This document shows, piece by piece, positions 17,271 through 25,678 of a stretch of DNA of 37,517 nt. The translations under genes and the position numbers were made by a program. Below the pieces are notes generated by a model. It was given only the letters and a program-made list of their open reading frames with translations. It was not told where the DNA came from and made no database searches. How positions within the stretch are numbered: the stretch's first letter is position 1; each line of letters opens with the position of its first letter. This stretch comes from an uncultured Planctomycetaceae bacterium. GTDB lineage: Bacteria; Planctomycetota; Planctomycetia; Planctomycetales; Planctomycetaceae. The stretch covers positions 1-37,517 of the forward strand of contig CAIOTJ010000227.1 of the NCBI GenBank assembly GCA_903861195.1, in the 5' to 3' direction.

Positions 17271-18875
17271 TTACTCGTCGACCGCCGCCGGCGACTGTTC
17301 GGGAATGGGGACCGGGAAGACCGGATTGTCTCCGGTCTCGCGGCGCAGCACTTCGAGGGCCCGGGCAATCAGTTCGGGATGTTGTTCGGCCAGGTTGTGC
17401 TGTTCGGCCCGGTCGGTCGCGAGGTGGTAGACCTCCCACGGACCGGGCTCCTTTGTCTTCAACCGTTGCCGGATGACCTTGAAATCCCCCAGTCGGACCG
17501 CCACTTGTCCGCCATATTCCGGGAAGATCCAGACCATGGGACGTTCCCGGACGGGAGGAGTGCCCCCGGTGAGCAAGGGCCACAGACTGACGCCGTCGAG
17601 CCCCGCCGGGACCGGCAGGCCCAGAGCCTGGCAGAGCGTGGGAAACCAGTCGGCGAAGTACGAGGGATGATCGGACTCGGTCCCCGCGGGAATCTGGCCG
17701 GGCAGCCGCACGATGGTGGGAACACGGATCCCTCCTTCGTACAGGCTCCCCTTGTAGCCTCGCAGGTCGGCGGTGCTCTGGAAGAACCAGGCATCGACCC
17801 CCCCCACGTGGAACGGCTGCTTGGCGACGGCGTGCGTGGTGCCGTTGTCGCTCGAGAAAATGACCAGGGTGCGGTCGGCCAGATGCAGTTCGTCGAGTAA
17901 CTGGAGGATCCGTCCGACGTAACTGTCGAGCCGGGAGATCATCGCGGCATAGGCGGCACGGGGGCGGGGATGCGGCAGATAACCCCCGCCGCCGCGATAG
18001 GGCTCGCTGTCCCACTGTGGGGGGAAACGGTCGAGATCAGCCAGCGGAGGATGCATGGCGACATGCGGCTCGATGAACGGCAGGTAGAGCAGAAAGGGGC
18101 GCTCGTGCTCGTTGCGCAGAAATCCTTCGGCCTCGGCAATGATCTCATCGGGGGCATGGTGTTGCCCGATCAAGTCGGCCGCCATGATGTCTCCTTCGAC
18201 CGGCGGAGCACCAGGGTTGGGCCGGCGGGGGAGATGCCCGGGAACGGGTGGCTGATTCAGGGGGATCTTCTGGTGATTTCGCCAGAGATGCGGAGGGTAA
18301 TAGCTGTGGGCCACCGCCTGGCAGTTGTAGCCGAAGAAGTGGCCAATTCCCTGCCGGGCGGGTTCCCCCGTGCTGCCGACTGGTCCGAGGCCCCACTTGC
18401 CCATCGCTCCGGTCACATACCCGGCCTGTTGCAGCACCTTGGGAAAGGTGAGGGCCTGCTCGCTGAGCGGATGCTGACCTTCGGTGAACTGGGGATCGGT
18501 GACGCTGGCCTGCTGGTTCCCGCGGATCTCGGCATGACCGAGATGCCGGCCGGTGAGCAGGACGCACCGCGAAGGAGCGCAGACCGGCGCCCCGGAGTAG
18601 TGCTGGGTGAGGCGCATGCCCTCAGAGGCGAGACGATCGAGATGGGGGGTGGGGATCTTCTTCTGGCCGAAGCAGCCGAGTTCGGCCCAGCCCAGGTCAT
18701 CGGCGAGAATAAAGACCACGTTGAGGGGACGTGGGGGGAGGAGTTCGGGCGGTTGCTTGGCCGACAGACGATGGGGGTGCGCCAGACTTCCCCACAAGAC
18801 CAGCCCCAGCCACCAACCGTGGAGGACCATCGGACGCGATGGGGGGGCGATTGCGAGGGAGGCAGGGGCCGGCAT
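17271..18875 (-). CDS. Secreted arylsulfatase A-like sulfatase
   Basis: This 534-residue protein starts at ATG 18875, with AAAGG about 9 nt upstream; a start 13 codons earlier lacks one. An N-terminal hydrophobic segment (WWLGLVLWGSLA) fits a signal peptide. Metal-site FILADDLGWAE lies at 55-65 and the formylglycine motif CAPSR at 99-103, followed by LLTGRHLGHAEIRGN, typical of arylsulfatase A-type (S1) enzymes. DNGTTHAV supplies the second metal-binding Asp. Substrate unknown. It is the upstream member of a two-sulfatase pair, and diverges from the DinB-like gene. Confidence 0.94.
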   Translation of the reverse strand: MPAPASLAIAPPSRPMVLHGWWLGLVLWGSLAHPHRLSAKQPPELLPPRPLNVVFILADDLGWAELGCFGQKKIPTPHLDRLASEGMRLTQHYSGAPVCAPSRCVLLTGRHLGHAEIRGNQQASVTDPQFTEGQHPLSEQALTFPKVLQQAGYVTGAMGKWGLGPVGSTGEPARQGIGHFFGYNCQAVAHSYYPPHLWRNHQKIPLNQPPVPGHLPRRPNPGAPPVEGDIMAADLIGQHHAPDEIIAEAEGFLRNEHERPFLLYLPFIEPHVAMHPPLADLDRFPPQWDSEPYRGGGGYLPHPRPRAAYAAMISRLDSYVGRILQLLDELHLADRTLVIFSSDNGTTHAVAKQPFHVGGVDAWFFQSTADLRGYKGSLYEGGIRVPTIVRLPGQIPAGTESDHPSYFADWFPTLCQALGLPVPAGLDGVSLWPLLTGGTPPVRERPMVWIFPEYGGQVAVRLGDFKVIRQRLKTKEPGPWEVYHLATDRAEQHNLAEQHPELIARALEVLRRETGDNPVFPVPIPEQSPAAVDE

Positions 18876-19108
18876 GATCGGGTACCTTTCAGAGCGCGAG
18901 AGAGCGGTCCACACGAGTCGGGATCGTACCGGTCGATTGATGGGATGGGAAAGGGTGTCGGTGGCGCGTTGCCTTGGAGCGACACGCGATTTGGCAGACT
19001 GCCGCCACCGCCGGAGGAGATCGCCAGATCGGTCGATGGGATGCTCTCGCCCGGCGGGATGTCACCGGCACGGCGGACAAGCCATTGGGAAACCAGGAGC
19101 TACGAGTG

Positions 19109-19696
19109 ATGGGAACAGAGTCCGAACAGAAGCTGGCGCGGGACTATCTCGAAAGCACCCGCGACACATTCCTGTCGCACAAGGAGGCGGCCGATCGCGC
19201 GATTGCCCAGGTGAGCGACGCCGGGCTGCGACGAACACTCGACGAGCACACCAATTCGATTGCCATCATCATGCGGCACATCGCGGGCAACCTCACCTCG
19301 CGGTGGACCGAATTCCGAACAACGGATGGGGAAAAGCCCTGGCGCGATCGCGACGGGGAGTTTGTCGAACAACACGAATCACGCGAGCAACTGCTGGCCC
19401 GGTGGAACGCCGGTTGGCAAATCGTGTTAGACGCCCTGGCCCATTTGAAAGTGGAAGAACTGGGGGGGACCATTTACACCCGGGGCGAAGGACAAAGCGT
19501 GCTGCTGGCCCTGCAGCGGTCGCTGGCGCATGTGGCGTATCACTGCGGGCAGATTGTGTTGCTGGCCCGGGTGTTTACCGAGGGAGAGTGGCAGATCCTG
19601 ACCATTCAGCGGGGGGGCTCGGCCGAATACAACGCGCGGAACTGGGGAGCGGGAACACCGGGCCCGAACTTGGGGGAGGCGGAGGCGGGAGACTGA
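19109..19696 (+). CDS. DUF1572 / DinB-like four-helix protein
   Basis: This 195-residue protein starts at ATG 19109 with AGGAG 9 nt upstream; an earlier in-frame start is dismissed. The sequence is helical throughout, with histidines in IIMRHIAGN and AHVAYHCGQI at positions where DinB-superfamily proteins bind a metal. DUF1572 members are common in planctomycetes and Bacteroidetes. Relatives include thiol-transferases of low-molecular-weight thiols, but no activity is known for this one. Cytoplasmic. The C-terminal ~25 residues are Gly/Glu-rich. Confidence 0.85.
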   Translation: MGTESEQKLARDYLESTRDTFLSHKEAADRAIAQVSDAGLRRTLDEHTNSIAIIMRHIAGNLTSRWTEFRTTDGEKPWRDRDGEFVEQHESREQLLARWNAGWQIVLDALAHLKVEELGGTIYTRGEGQSVLLALQRSLAHVAYHCGQIVLLARVFTEGEWQILTIQRGGSAEYNARNWGAGTPGPNLGEAEAGD

Positions 19697-20016
19697 AGGG
19701 GAAAGGACTGCGGGTCTCTGCGGGTGTTTGGGGGGCGCAAGAGGCCTGGCGGTGAGGGTGCGGCGGAGGACGACCGAGCGCGGCACTTGGGGGAACCCAT
19801 GCCAAAAGCCGGTTGCCTCGGGTCGGAACTGCGCGTGATCTGGAAAGGCAATGTCATCGCGCGTCTTGAATTCAGTCCTGGAAACGTCAAGAATCAATCG
19901 GTGGGAGCGAAAGAGCAAAAGGGGGAAAAGTGCGTCGGCGGGCTGATGTCCCGCGGTCCTGTCTTGTTCCGGCTGCGATCTCGCCGGGACTTTTCTGTTT
20001 TTCCAGGTGATCAAGC
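19697..20016 (+). other. Intergenic, possible promoter region
   Basis: About 320 bp with no gene. TTGAAT and AAGAAT separated by 17 nt near 19864-19892 could be a weak promoter for the secreted protein downstream, but the -10 is poor. The opposite-strand frames are Pro/Ser-rich and unsupported. Confidence 0.35.
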
Positions 20017-20940
20017 ATGTTGCGTTCGTGGTTGATGGTGGTGGCATTCGTGTTGGCGGGATTTCCGGCGGTCTGCCCGGCGCAGGTCAAGCTGGTACGG
20101 CAGTTTAAGGAGAATCGGGAGACGCTGGTCGAGACGTCGGTCAAGGTCGAACAGACGCTGAAGATCGCCGGGATGAACCAGCAGTCGGCGACTGAGAACC
20201 GCCGGCTGGTCCGGGCCAAGAGCGGGAAGCGGGATGACCTGGGGCGGCTGCGAATCGAAGAGAAGGTCGAAGAGCTCGAGGCGCACATCGAGGCCCCCAC
20301 CGGCACGTACGACTTCAACTCGAAGAGCCCCGACGCGGCAGGGACCTCGGCGCTGGAGGCCGTGCGTCCGCTGCACAAGGCGTTGCTGCAGCAACCCGTG
20401 ACGATGGTGCACGACAAGGACGACGCGGTGGTGGGAGTCGAATTCGACCAGCAGTTTCTGAACAACCTCGCACCGGAGGTGCAGGCGCTGGTGAAGGACC
20501 AGTTTCAGACCGAGAACCTGAAGCGGGCGGCGAAACAGGCGGCCGAGCGGCTGCCGATGGGACTGGTTCAGAAGGGAAGCACCTGGGAACGGTCGGAGAC
20601 GACCAACCTCGGAGCGGGTCAGCAGTTGACCCTCACTGCGAAGTACACCTATGTGGGAACCGAGGACCGGGATGGGAAGCCGGTGGAGAAGATCACCTAC
20701 GTGATTGAAGACGTGAAGTTCGCGCTGGACCCGAATTCCCCTCTGCCGTTGAAGCTCAAAGGGAGCGACCTGAAACCCGAGAAGTCGGGAGGCGAGATCT
20801 GGTTTGACGCGCGGGGCGGGGAGATTGTGGAAGAGACCCAGAAAATCGCGCTGAAGGGGACGATCGACTTTGAAGTCAACAACACCCCCCTGCCGTCGGA
20901 ACTCGATTTGAAGATGGAGTTCAAGACAACGCGGAAGTAG
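20017..20940 (+). CDS. Secreted protein of unknown function (possibly DUF6263-like)
   Basis: This 307-residue protein has a signal peptide (MLRSWLMVVAFVLAGFPAV, cleavage near CPAQ at residue 23) and an AGGTGA site 6 nt before the ATG. The mature part is rich in beta strands and charged residues, with no cysteines after the signal region. Segments such as KGSTWERSETTNLG and GGEIWFDARGGEIVEE recall the DUF6263 family of periplasmic proteins; this assignment is tentative. No enzyme motif seen. A GC-rich hairpin follows, shared with the convergent nucleotidyltransferase remnant. Confidence 0.8.
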   Translation: MLRSWLMVVAFVLAGFPAVCPAQVKLVRQFKENRETLVETSVKVEQTLKIAGMNQQSATENRRLVRAKSGKRDDLGRLRIEEKVEELEAHIEAPTGTYDFNSKSPDAAGTSALEAVRPLHKALLQQPVTMVHDKDDAVVGVEFDQQFLNNLAPEVQALVKDQFQTENLKRAAKQAAERLPMGLVQKGSTWERSETTNLGAGQQLTLTAKYTYVGTEDRDGKPVEKITYVIEDVKFALDPNSPLPLKLKGSDLKPEKSGGEIWFDARGGEIVEETQKIALKGTIDFEVNNTPLPSELDLKMEFKTTRK

Positions 20941-20968
20941 TGAGTGATGACGTCAACCCCTCCCGGAG

Positions 20969-20998
20969 GGCCCGGGACGGCACAACCGTTCCCGGGCC
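20969..20998. terminator. GC-rich hairpin between convergent genes
   Basis: GGCCCGGGACGG (20969-20980) pairs with CCGTTCCCGGGCC (20986-20998), with one bulged T and a CACAA loop. There is no T-run on either strand, so it is a weak or factor-dependent terminator serving both convergent genes. Confidence 0.5.
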
Positions 20999-21017
20999 AT
21001 CGCCACTTCCGACTTTC

Positions 21018-21789
21018 TCACTGGCGGCGTGTCCGGCCAAGCCGGAGTTGTTCGAGTTCCTGCTTGAGAGGCAGCCAGTGGTTACGGTCACGGAACCGTT
21101 CGGCCAATTCCTCCTCGTTCAGCAGTTGCTGCAAACGGTCGAGACCGACTCGAAGGACCTCGGCCAACAGGGGACGACGAGGGACCAAGCTCTGCGTCTC
21201 TTCAGGGAACTGCCGGATCAGGGAACTGCCGGACAAGATCGATGAGATACTCCGGGGTGCGGCATTGCTGCAGCCAGAATTGAATCCGTTGGGGGGTCGG
21301 ATCATCCTGGGTATTGGCGAGATGGGTTTCGACAAGGCGGCGGATCATGGGCCAATCTTTGTCGCACTGGGTCTTTTTGGACTGCACGAGATCGGGAAGG
21401 CTGAGCAATTCCAAATGTAACCCGGACGGTCCCTCCACTGTCGTCCGTCTCTCCCAGAGGTCTTCAAACGGGTCGCAACCCCGCAGAACGGCCATGACAT
21501 CCAAACGCATTCCAGACGCTTCGGGGTGTCGACAGCGAAAATGGACCGCATGTCCTCGCAGCAGGAATCCTGCCTCGAAGGGAGGAAAGGCGATGCATTC
21601 GGCCTGCAGTTCCATTAGGGCTGCGGTCAAACGCTGGAGGTTTTCCTGCCCGACCAAGACCACCGCGTCGCAATCCTTGCTAAACTCCGCTGCGCCGTAG
21701 AACACGCAGGCCTGCCCCCCCATAAGCAGGTGGCGGACTGCGTGGATAGAGAGCGTCGAAAGGACTTTGGGAATCGGGTTCGGGATCAA
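21018..21789 (-). pseudogene. Nucleotidyltransferase-like gene frameshifted by a 16-bp tandem duplication
   Basis: The frame starts at TTG 21789, with GGAGG 5 nt upstream. It runs 195 codons to a TGA at 21202-21204, created inside a perfect duplication: TCCGGCAGTTCCCTGA is present twice in tandem (minus strand, 21233-21218 and 21217-21202). With one copy removed, the frame reads on (RQFPEETQSLVPRR) to 21018, giving 251 residues. The N-terminus (LLMGGQACVFYGA, then SKDCDAVVL) matches the nucleotidyltransferase fold used by AbiEii/MNT-type proteins: a GG motif followed by a D-x-D-like aspartate pair. This may be a true loss, or a reversible repeat-length switch. The truncated 195-residue product may still be made. 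Confidence 0.8.
21202..21233. repeat. Perfect 16-bp tandem duplication inside a gene
   Basis: TCAGGGAACTGCCGGA occurs at 21202-21217 and again at 21218-21233, with no mismatch. Its 16-nt length shifts the reading frame of the nucleotidyltransferase-like gene by one. Confidence 0.95.
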
Positions 21790-22015
21790 GCGATCCTCCA
21801 GCCTGCAGGTAAAAGTGCCACAGTATCGAGGTCTCGCGCCAGCGTTCCTGCGGCGTCAGCAGGTACCACTCCGGCCAGGAGTCGGCATCATCCCGGGCCT
21901 CCAGCAGCCTTTGGATACGGGCCTGTTGTTGGGGCGTGAGTGGCTCACCATCGGGCCCATGTGTCGGGAGAAGGCTTTCAGGTGGAACCGATTGCGGCGT
22001 TTCAGAGGTCGGCAT
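21680..22015 (-). CDS. Small protein upstream of and overlapping the nucleotidyltransferase gene
   Basis: A 111-residue protein with a Pro-rich N-terminus, then LTPQQQARIQRLLEARDDAD and LLTPQERWRETSILWHFYL, and a tail GGSLDPEPDSQSPFDALYP. I recognise this general pattern from planctomycete small proteins but can name no function. It overlaps the downstream nucleotidyltransferase gene by 110 nt in another frame; that gene's ribosome binding site lies inside it. The start ATG 22015 has no strong ribosome binding site, and upstream in-frame GTGs are possible. The gene order small protein then nucleotidyltransferase is that of an antitoxin/toxin-like pair, but this is inference. Confidence 0.6.
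   Translation of the reverse strand: MPTSETPQSVPPESLLPTHGPDGEPLTPQQQARIQRLLEARDDADSWPEWYLLTPQERWRETSILWHFYLQAGGSLDPEPDSQSPFDALYPRSPPPAYGGAGLRVLRRSGV
21795..21799 (-). promoter_or_regulatory. Ribosome binding site GGAGG for a TTG start
   Basis: GGAGG on the minus strand is 5 nt from TTG 21789. It supports initiation of the nucleotidyltransferase-like frame inside the upstream gene. Confidence 0.65.
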
Positions 22016-22310
22016 GGAGGTGGAAGCGTTGTTCACCGGAAGCTCGTCCACACCATTGTCATTCACAACCCGCTGCCGATCAAGACGGGCTGCAAAAAGA
22101 ATGAAAACAGGCCCCCCTCTGGCCATCCCCGGAGAGGGCTGCCGACGCGTTATGCAGGCAGAGGAGGTCTCCCGGAAGACACGGAACCCATCGGACGGGC
22201 CGAGAATTGAATTTTCGGGGCGGGATGGCGATAGTGCCCTGCAAGGTTCCAGTTTTGGTTGACACGCGGACAGACTGCGTGGGCCGCTCACACGCACGAG
22301 GAGCAGAGCA

Positions 22311-23426
22311 ATGGGGAAGAGTCAGGTCAATGTGGCGATGGTCGGACTGGGGTTCGGGGCGGAGTTCATCCCGATCTACCAGGCGCACCCCCAGGCGAAC
22401 GTGGTGGCGATCTGCCAGCGGAACGAAGAGAAGCTGAACAAGGTCGGCAACACGCTGGGAATTGCCAAGCGCTACACGAAATTCGCGGATGTGCTGGCCG
22501 ACAAGGAAGTGGACTTCGTCCATATCATCTCGCCGATTCCCGACCACGCCTGGATGTCGATTGAGGCGCTGAAAGCGGGCAAGCACGTGATGTGCACAGT
22601 CCCCATGGCGACGACGGTCGAAGACTGCCAGAAGATCTGCGAGACGGTGCAACAGACCGGCCTGAAATACATGATGGCCGAGACCGTGGTCTACAGCCGC
22701 GAGTTCCTGTTCATCAAGGAGATGTACGAGAAGGGGGAACTCGGCAAGATCCAGCATCTGGCCGCCTCGCATCCCCAGGACATGGATGGCTGGCCCGACT
22801 ACTGGGAACGGATGATTCCCATGCACTACGCCACGCACGTCGTGAGCCCGGTGCTGGGCTTGATGAACAAGCGGGCCGAGTACGTCAGCTGCTTCGGTTC
22901 GGGAGCGGTGCGTGACGACATCGCCCAGAAGTCGGGCAACCGGTTCGCCGTCGAGACCTGCCACATCAAGCTGCAGGATTCGGACGTTACGGCCCACATC
23001 TGGCGGTTCCTGTACGACGTGGCCCGGCAGTACCGCGAGAGCTTCGACGTCTACGGGACCAAGAAGAGCTTCGAGTGGACGCTGGTCGAGAATGAACCGC
23101 ACGTGATCCACACGGCGAAGAAGCCCGAGCACGAGATTCCGTCGAAGGTCGAGGTGCCCGACTACGCGCATCTGCTGCCCGAGCCAATCCGCAAATTCAC
23201 CCGCTCCATTCAGGATGCCGAGCATCTGTCGTTCATCCAGGGGGGTGGGCACGGGGGTTCGCACCCGCACCTGGTGAACGAGATGGTCAGCGCGCTGCTC
23301 CAGGATCGCGATCCCTGGCCGAACGCGACCCTGTCGGCCAACTGGACCTGCGTGGGAATCTGTGCGCACCAGTCGGCGCTGAAGGGGGGCGAGATCGTGA
23401 AGCTGCCCGCCTTCACTCTGCGATAA
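22311..23426 (+). CDS. Gfo/Idh/MocA family oxidoreductase lacking the EKP lysine
   Basis: This 371-residue protein has an N-terminal Rossmann fold (VNVAMVGLGFGAEF, residues 6-19) and the C-terminal alpha/beta domain of Gfo/Idh/MocA dehydrogenases. GAGGAG lies upstream of the ATG. At the position of the usual EKP motif it reads HVMCTVPMATT, so the conserved catalytic or cofactor-binding lysine is replaced. Family members oxidise or isomerise sugars and inositols with NAD(P); the missing lysine suggests a different chemistry. No signal peptide, so cytoplasmic. It stands alone, divergent from the small-protein/nucleotidyltransferase pair and convergent with the DUF11 operon. Confidence 0.92.
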   Translation: MGKSQVNVAMVGLGFGAEFIPIYQAHPQANVVAICQRNEEKLNKVGNTLGIAKRYTKFADVLADKEVDFVHIISPIPDHAWMSIEALKAGKHVMCTVPMATTVEDCQKICETVQQTGLKYMMAETVVYSREFLFIKEMYEKGELGKIQHLAASHPQDMDGWPDYWERMIPMHYATHVVSPVLGLMNKRAEYVSCFGSGAVRDDIAQKSGNRFAVETCHIKLQDSDVTAHIWRFLYDVARQYRESFDVYGTKKSFEWTLVENEPHVIHTAKKPEHEIPSKVEVPDYAHLLPEPIRKFTRSIQDAEHLSFIQGGGHGGSHPHLVNEMVSALLQDRDPWPNATLSANWTCVGICAHQSALKGGEIVKLPAFTLR

Positions 23427-23484
23427 CAGTGCCCGCGAACAGCTCGCGTGCGTGACTGAGGTCGGCGCGGGCTGTTCCGAAATG

Positions 23485-23519
23485 AAAAAACCCCCGCCAG
23501 GCAAGTGGCCTGGCGGGGG
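23485..23519 (-). terminator. Terminator of the DUF11 operon
   Basis: A perfect 12-bp stem CCCCCGCCAGGC / GCCTGGCGGGGG with a 5-nt loop is followed on the minus strand by six T (23490-23485). It ends the minus-strand envelope operon, and could also stop the convergent oxidoreductase transcript. Confidence 0.92.
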
Positions 23520-23567
23520 AAGGATTCGCGGGAATCCTGGGTTGCTTCGTGGTGTGTTGCTGACCGA

Positions 23568-24884
23568 CTACCGGACCCGGGCCCGGAAGGTGATCGTGCC
23601 CGTCGTGCGACCGGGGAGTGGTTCGTCCAGTTCCCAGCGAAGGATCTTGCTTCCCTCGCCGTTGTCGAGCGTTTCGAACTGCGACGGCAGGCTGTTGGTT
23701 TGCGACCCCTCGATGTATTCGAGACGGGGGGTGAGATTATCGACGATCGTCACCTCCGTCACCGGGCTGTCCCCCTGGTTCTGGTAGCGAATCGTGAAAG
23801 TGATTTCGTCGTCCTGGGCGGCAATCTTGAGATCAGCCAGTTTGGTGATCCGCAGATTTCCCGGCCCCTTGGGATCGGTTCCGGCCAGTTCCTCAACCTT
23901 GAACCTGGCTTCGACAATCTGCACGGCATCGTCCTTCGCGACGATGACCGGAGTCTGCACCCGGGTCCAGACCACAGCATTTTGCACCTGGATCGCTTCG
24001 AACGCCGCCTGGGCCTGCTTGGCGATCTGAACCTGCAGATAATCGAAGTAGGTGATCGGAACCAGCTCGTTGCTCAGGAAAGCCGGAGCCAGTGGGCGAT
24101 TGACATCAAAGGCGAGGTCGGCGTTCAGCACCACGTTGCCGCGAACCTTGCTGGTGAGCGGATCGGCGAGATCCCGCTGGCGGGCAACCACCAACAGATC
24201 GGGACGGTGCACCGCCACCTGCTGCAGTTCCTGCTGATTCTGGCTGGCCTTGGTCTGCAGGGCGTCTTCCAATGCCCCGCTGATGACCGTCACCGAAGAA
24301 AACCGGGGAGCGTAGACGCAGACTTCGTTCGTGCGGCGAACCCGGCGTTTGTTCTCGGAGTCATGGAACTCAGCGACGGTGTCCTGCGTGTCGAGGCCCA
24401 ACATCCCTTCCTGGTCGTAGTGCACAGGCTCATCACGATCGCCGCCGTCGCACAGGTACTCGTCGGGATAGCGGTCTTCATCACAGCAGCCGTCGGCACA
24501 GGTCTCGCAGGGCGCTCCCGGTTGACAACCACCCGCGGGACAGTCTCCCGGACGGGGAATGCTGATGCGCGATGCCGCCCGCAGGGATTGCCGAACCAAA
24601 GCCCGTCGGCCATTGACGGGAACGATCGCGACGCGGCCTGCGGCTTCCGTCTCGACGGCTTCGTCGGCGAGCAGTTCGGGACTCTCGGACTGGGCCCGAG
24701 CCGAGGGGGCGGCGGCCCCCGTGCGAACGGCGGAGGCGGTGGGCACCGCTGGCTCGGTGTTGAGGCTGGCCTGCCTGGTCGCGAGGGATCCGCAGGCACT
24801 CGCCGACAGGGCGAGGGTAGCCATGGTCCAGCGGGCGAGTCGTGGCAGTGAATGGCTGGCGAAGTGGGACGGGGAGAGAGTCAT
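23568..24884 (-). CDS. DUF11-domain exported protein with Cys-rich segment
   Basis: This 438-residue protein has an N-terminal hydrophobic export segment (MATLALSASACGS, residues 21-33), possibly a non-canonical lipobox at C31. A cysteine cluster at 115-145 has seven Cys in 31 residues (GDCPAGGCQPG, then CETCADGCC). The C-terminal ~100 residues match a DUF11/conserved repeat domain (EITFTIRYQNQGDSPVTEV, then LEYIEGS), which adopts an Ig-like beta fold in bacterial surface proteins. The ATG overlaps the preceding gene's stop by 4 nt (ATGA), so translation is coupled. It is probably an outer-surface structural component; disulfide or metal binding of the cluster is inferred. A strong terminator follows. 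Confidence 0.85.
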   Translation of the reverse strand: MTLSPSHFASHSLPRLARWTMATLALSASACGSLATRQASLNTEPAVPTASAVRTGAAAPSARAQSESPELLADEAVETEAAGRVAIVPVNGRRALVRQSLRAASRISIPRPGDCPAGGCQPGAPCETCADGCCDEDRYPDEYLCDGGDRDEPVHYDQEGMLGLDTQDTVAEFHDSENKRRVRRTNEVCVYAPRFSSVTVISGALEDALQTKASQNQQELQQVAVHRPDLLVVARQRDLADPLTSKVRGNVVLNADLAFDVNRPLAPAFLSNELVPITYFDYLQVQIAKQAQAAFEAIQVQNAVVWTRVQTPVIVAKDDAVQIVEARFKVEELAGTDPKGPGNLRITKLADLKIAAQDDEITFTIRYQNQGDSPVTEVTIVDNLTPRLEYIEGSQTNSLPSQFETLDNGEGSKILRWELDEPLPGRTTGTITFRARVR

Positions 24885-25678
24885 GGGAGCACCTCCGGGA
24901 AGTCGGCGGCCGGCTGGGGCCCAATCACCTCGGGAACGACGGCGATGGGGGCGGGATCTCCGTAGAATCCTGGCTCGGGACGAGCCAGGTCGGGAGTGCG
25001 TCCTCCCAGGCGAACGATGGCGACGGGACGTCCATCCCGCTGGGCCAGTTCCAGCACATTCTCATTGGGTTCGGCGAGATAGGCCCGGTCTCGGGCGTTG
25101 CCCCGGACGGGCATGGCGTGGTCCGGACGCTCGACATAGATGACCTTGGTCACCAGACGTCCCTGGACCGCCTGGGCGATCTCCTCCGAGGTGAACGCGA
25201 CGGGGACCGGGAACTCGTTTTCCCGCCCACAGGGAGGATGCAGCTTGTCGATCAGTTCGATGGTGGGATACAGCTCGACGCCAGGATGGGCGGCGAGGTC
25301 AGAAATCCTGAAGCGATACAGCGATCCTACATGCAGGACCGCCAGGTTATGTTCGGGAATCGAAAGTTCTTCGGAGGTTCCCCCCTGGAAGAACGCAACT
25401 TGCCCGATGCCGTCCGGCAGATCAACCCGCACGGGCTGGGGCTTATGGGCCGCCTTGCGGTTCACCAGGGTGGCCCAGCGGGCCGCCACACCCGGTGCCG
25501 AGTGCTGGCTGAGCGGCTGGTGCCGACGCTGGGAAACCCGGGCCGATTGGGCCTCGGCATCCGTCGTCGCGACGCAGGCAACCAACAGGGCTGCACCAGC
25601 CAGACCGTGCTGGGCACAGACCGGCCAGTTGCGGACGACGGGCGAAGTCAGTCGGGCGAGCAGGTCGAGAGGCGACAT
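24881..25678 (-). CDS. Exported protein paralogous to the upstream lipoprotein
   Basis: This 265-residue protein starts at ATG 25678; a longer frame to 25816 is judged non-coding, although the ribosome binding site is weak. An N-terminal hydrophobic stretch (LAGAALLVACVATTDAEAQ) is a signal peptide. The middle shares a pattern with the neighbour at 25890-27059: YRFRISDLAAHPGVELYPT, and RLVTKVIYVERPDHAM against NFVTKVIYLPSAEH, then a VAIVRLGGR segment. The two are therefore paralogues by visual comparison. Its stop overlaps the DUF11 gene start. No enzymatic motif; an envelope structural role is inferred. Confidence 0.78.
   Translation of the reverse strand: MSPLDLLARLTSPVVRNWPVCAQHGLAGAALLVACVATTDAEAQSARVSQRRHQPLSQHSAPGVAARWATLVNRKAAHKPQPVRVDLPDGIGQVAFFQGGTSEELSIPEHNLAVLHVGSLYRFRISDLAAHPGVELYPTIELIDKLHPPCGRENEFPVPVAFTSEEIAQAVQGRLVTKVIYVERPDHAMPVRGNARDRAYLAEPNENVLELAQRDGRPVAIVRLGGRTPDLARPEPGFYGDPAPIAVVPEVIGPQPAADFPEVLP

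Noticed and set aside
23505-24851. 448-codon plus-strand frame opposite the DUF11 gene
   Set aside because: The minus-strand frame has the DUF11 domain and a downstream terminator in the correct orientation.
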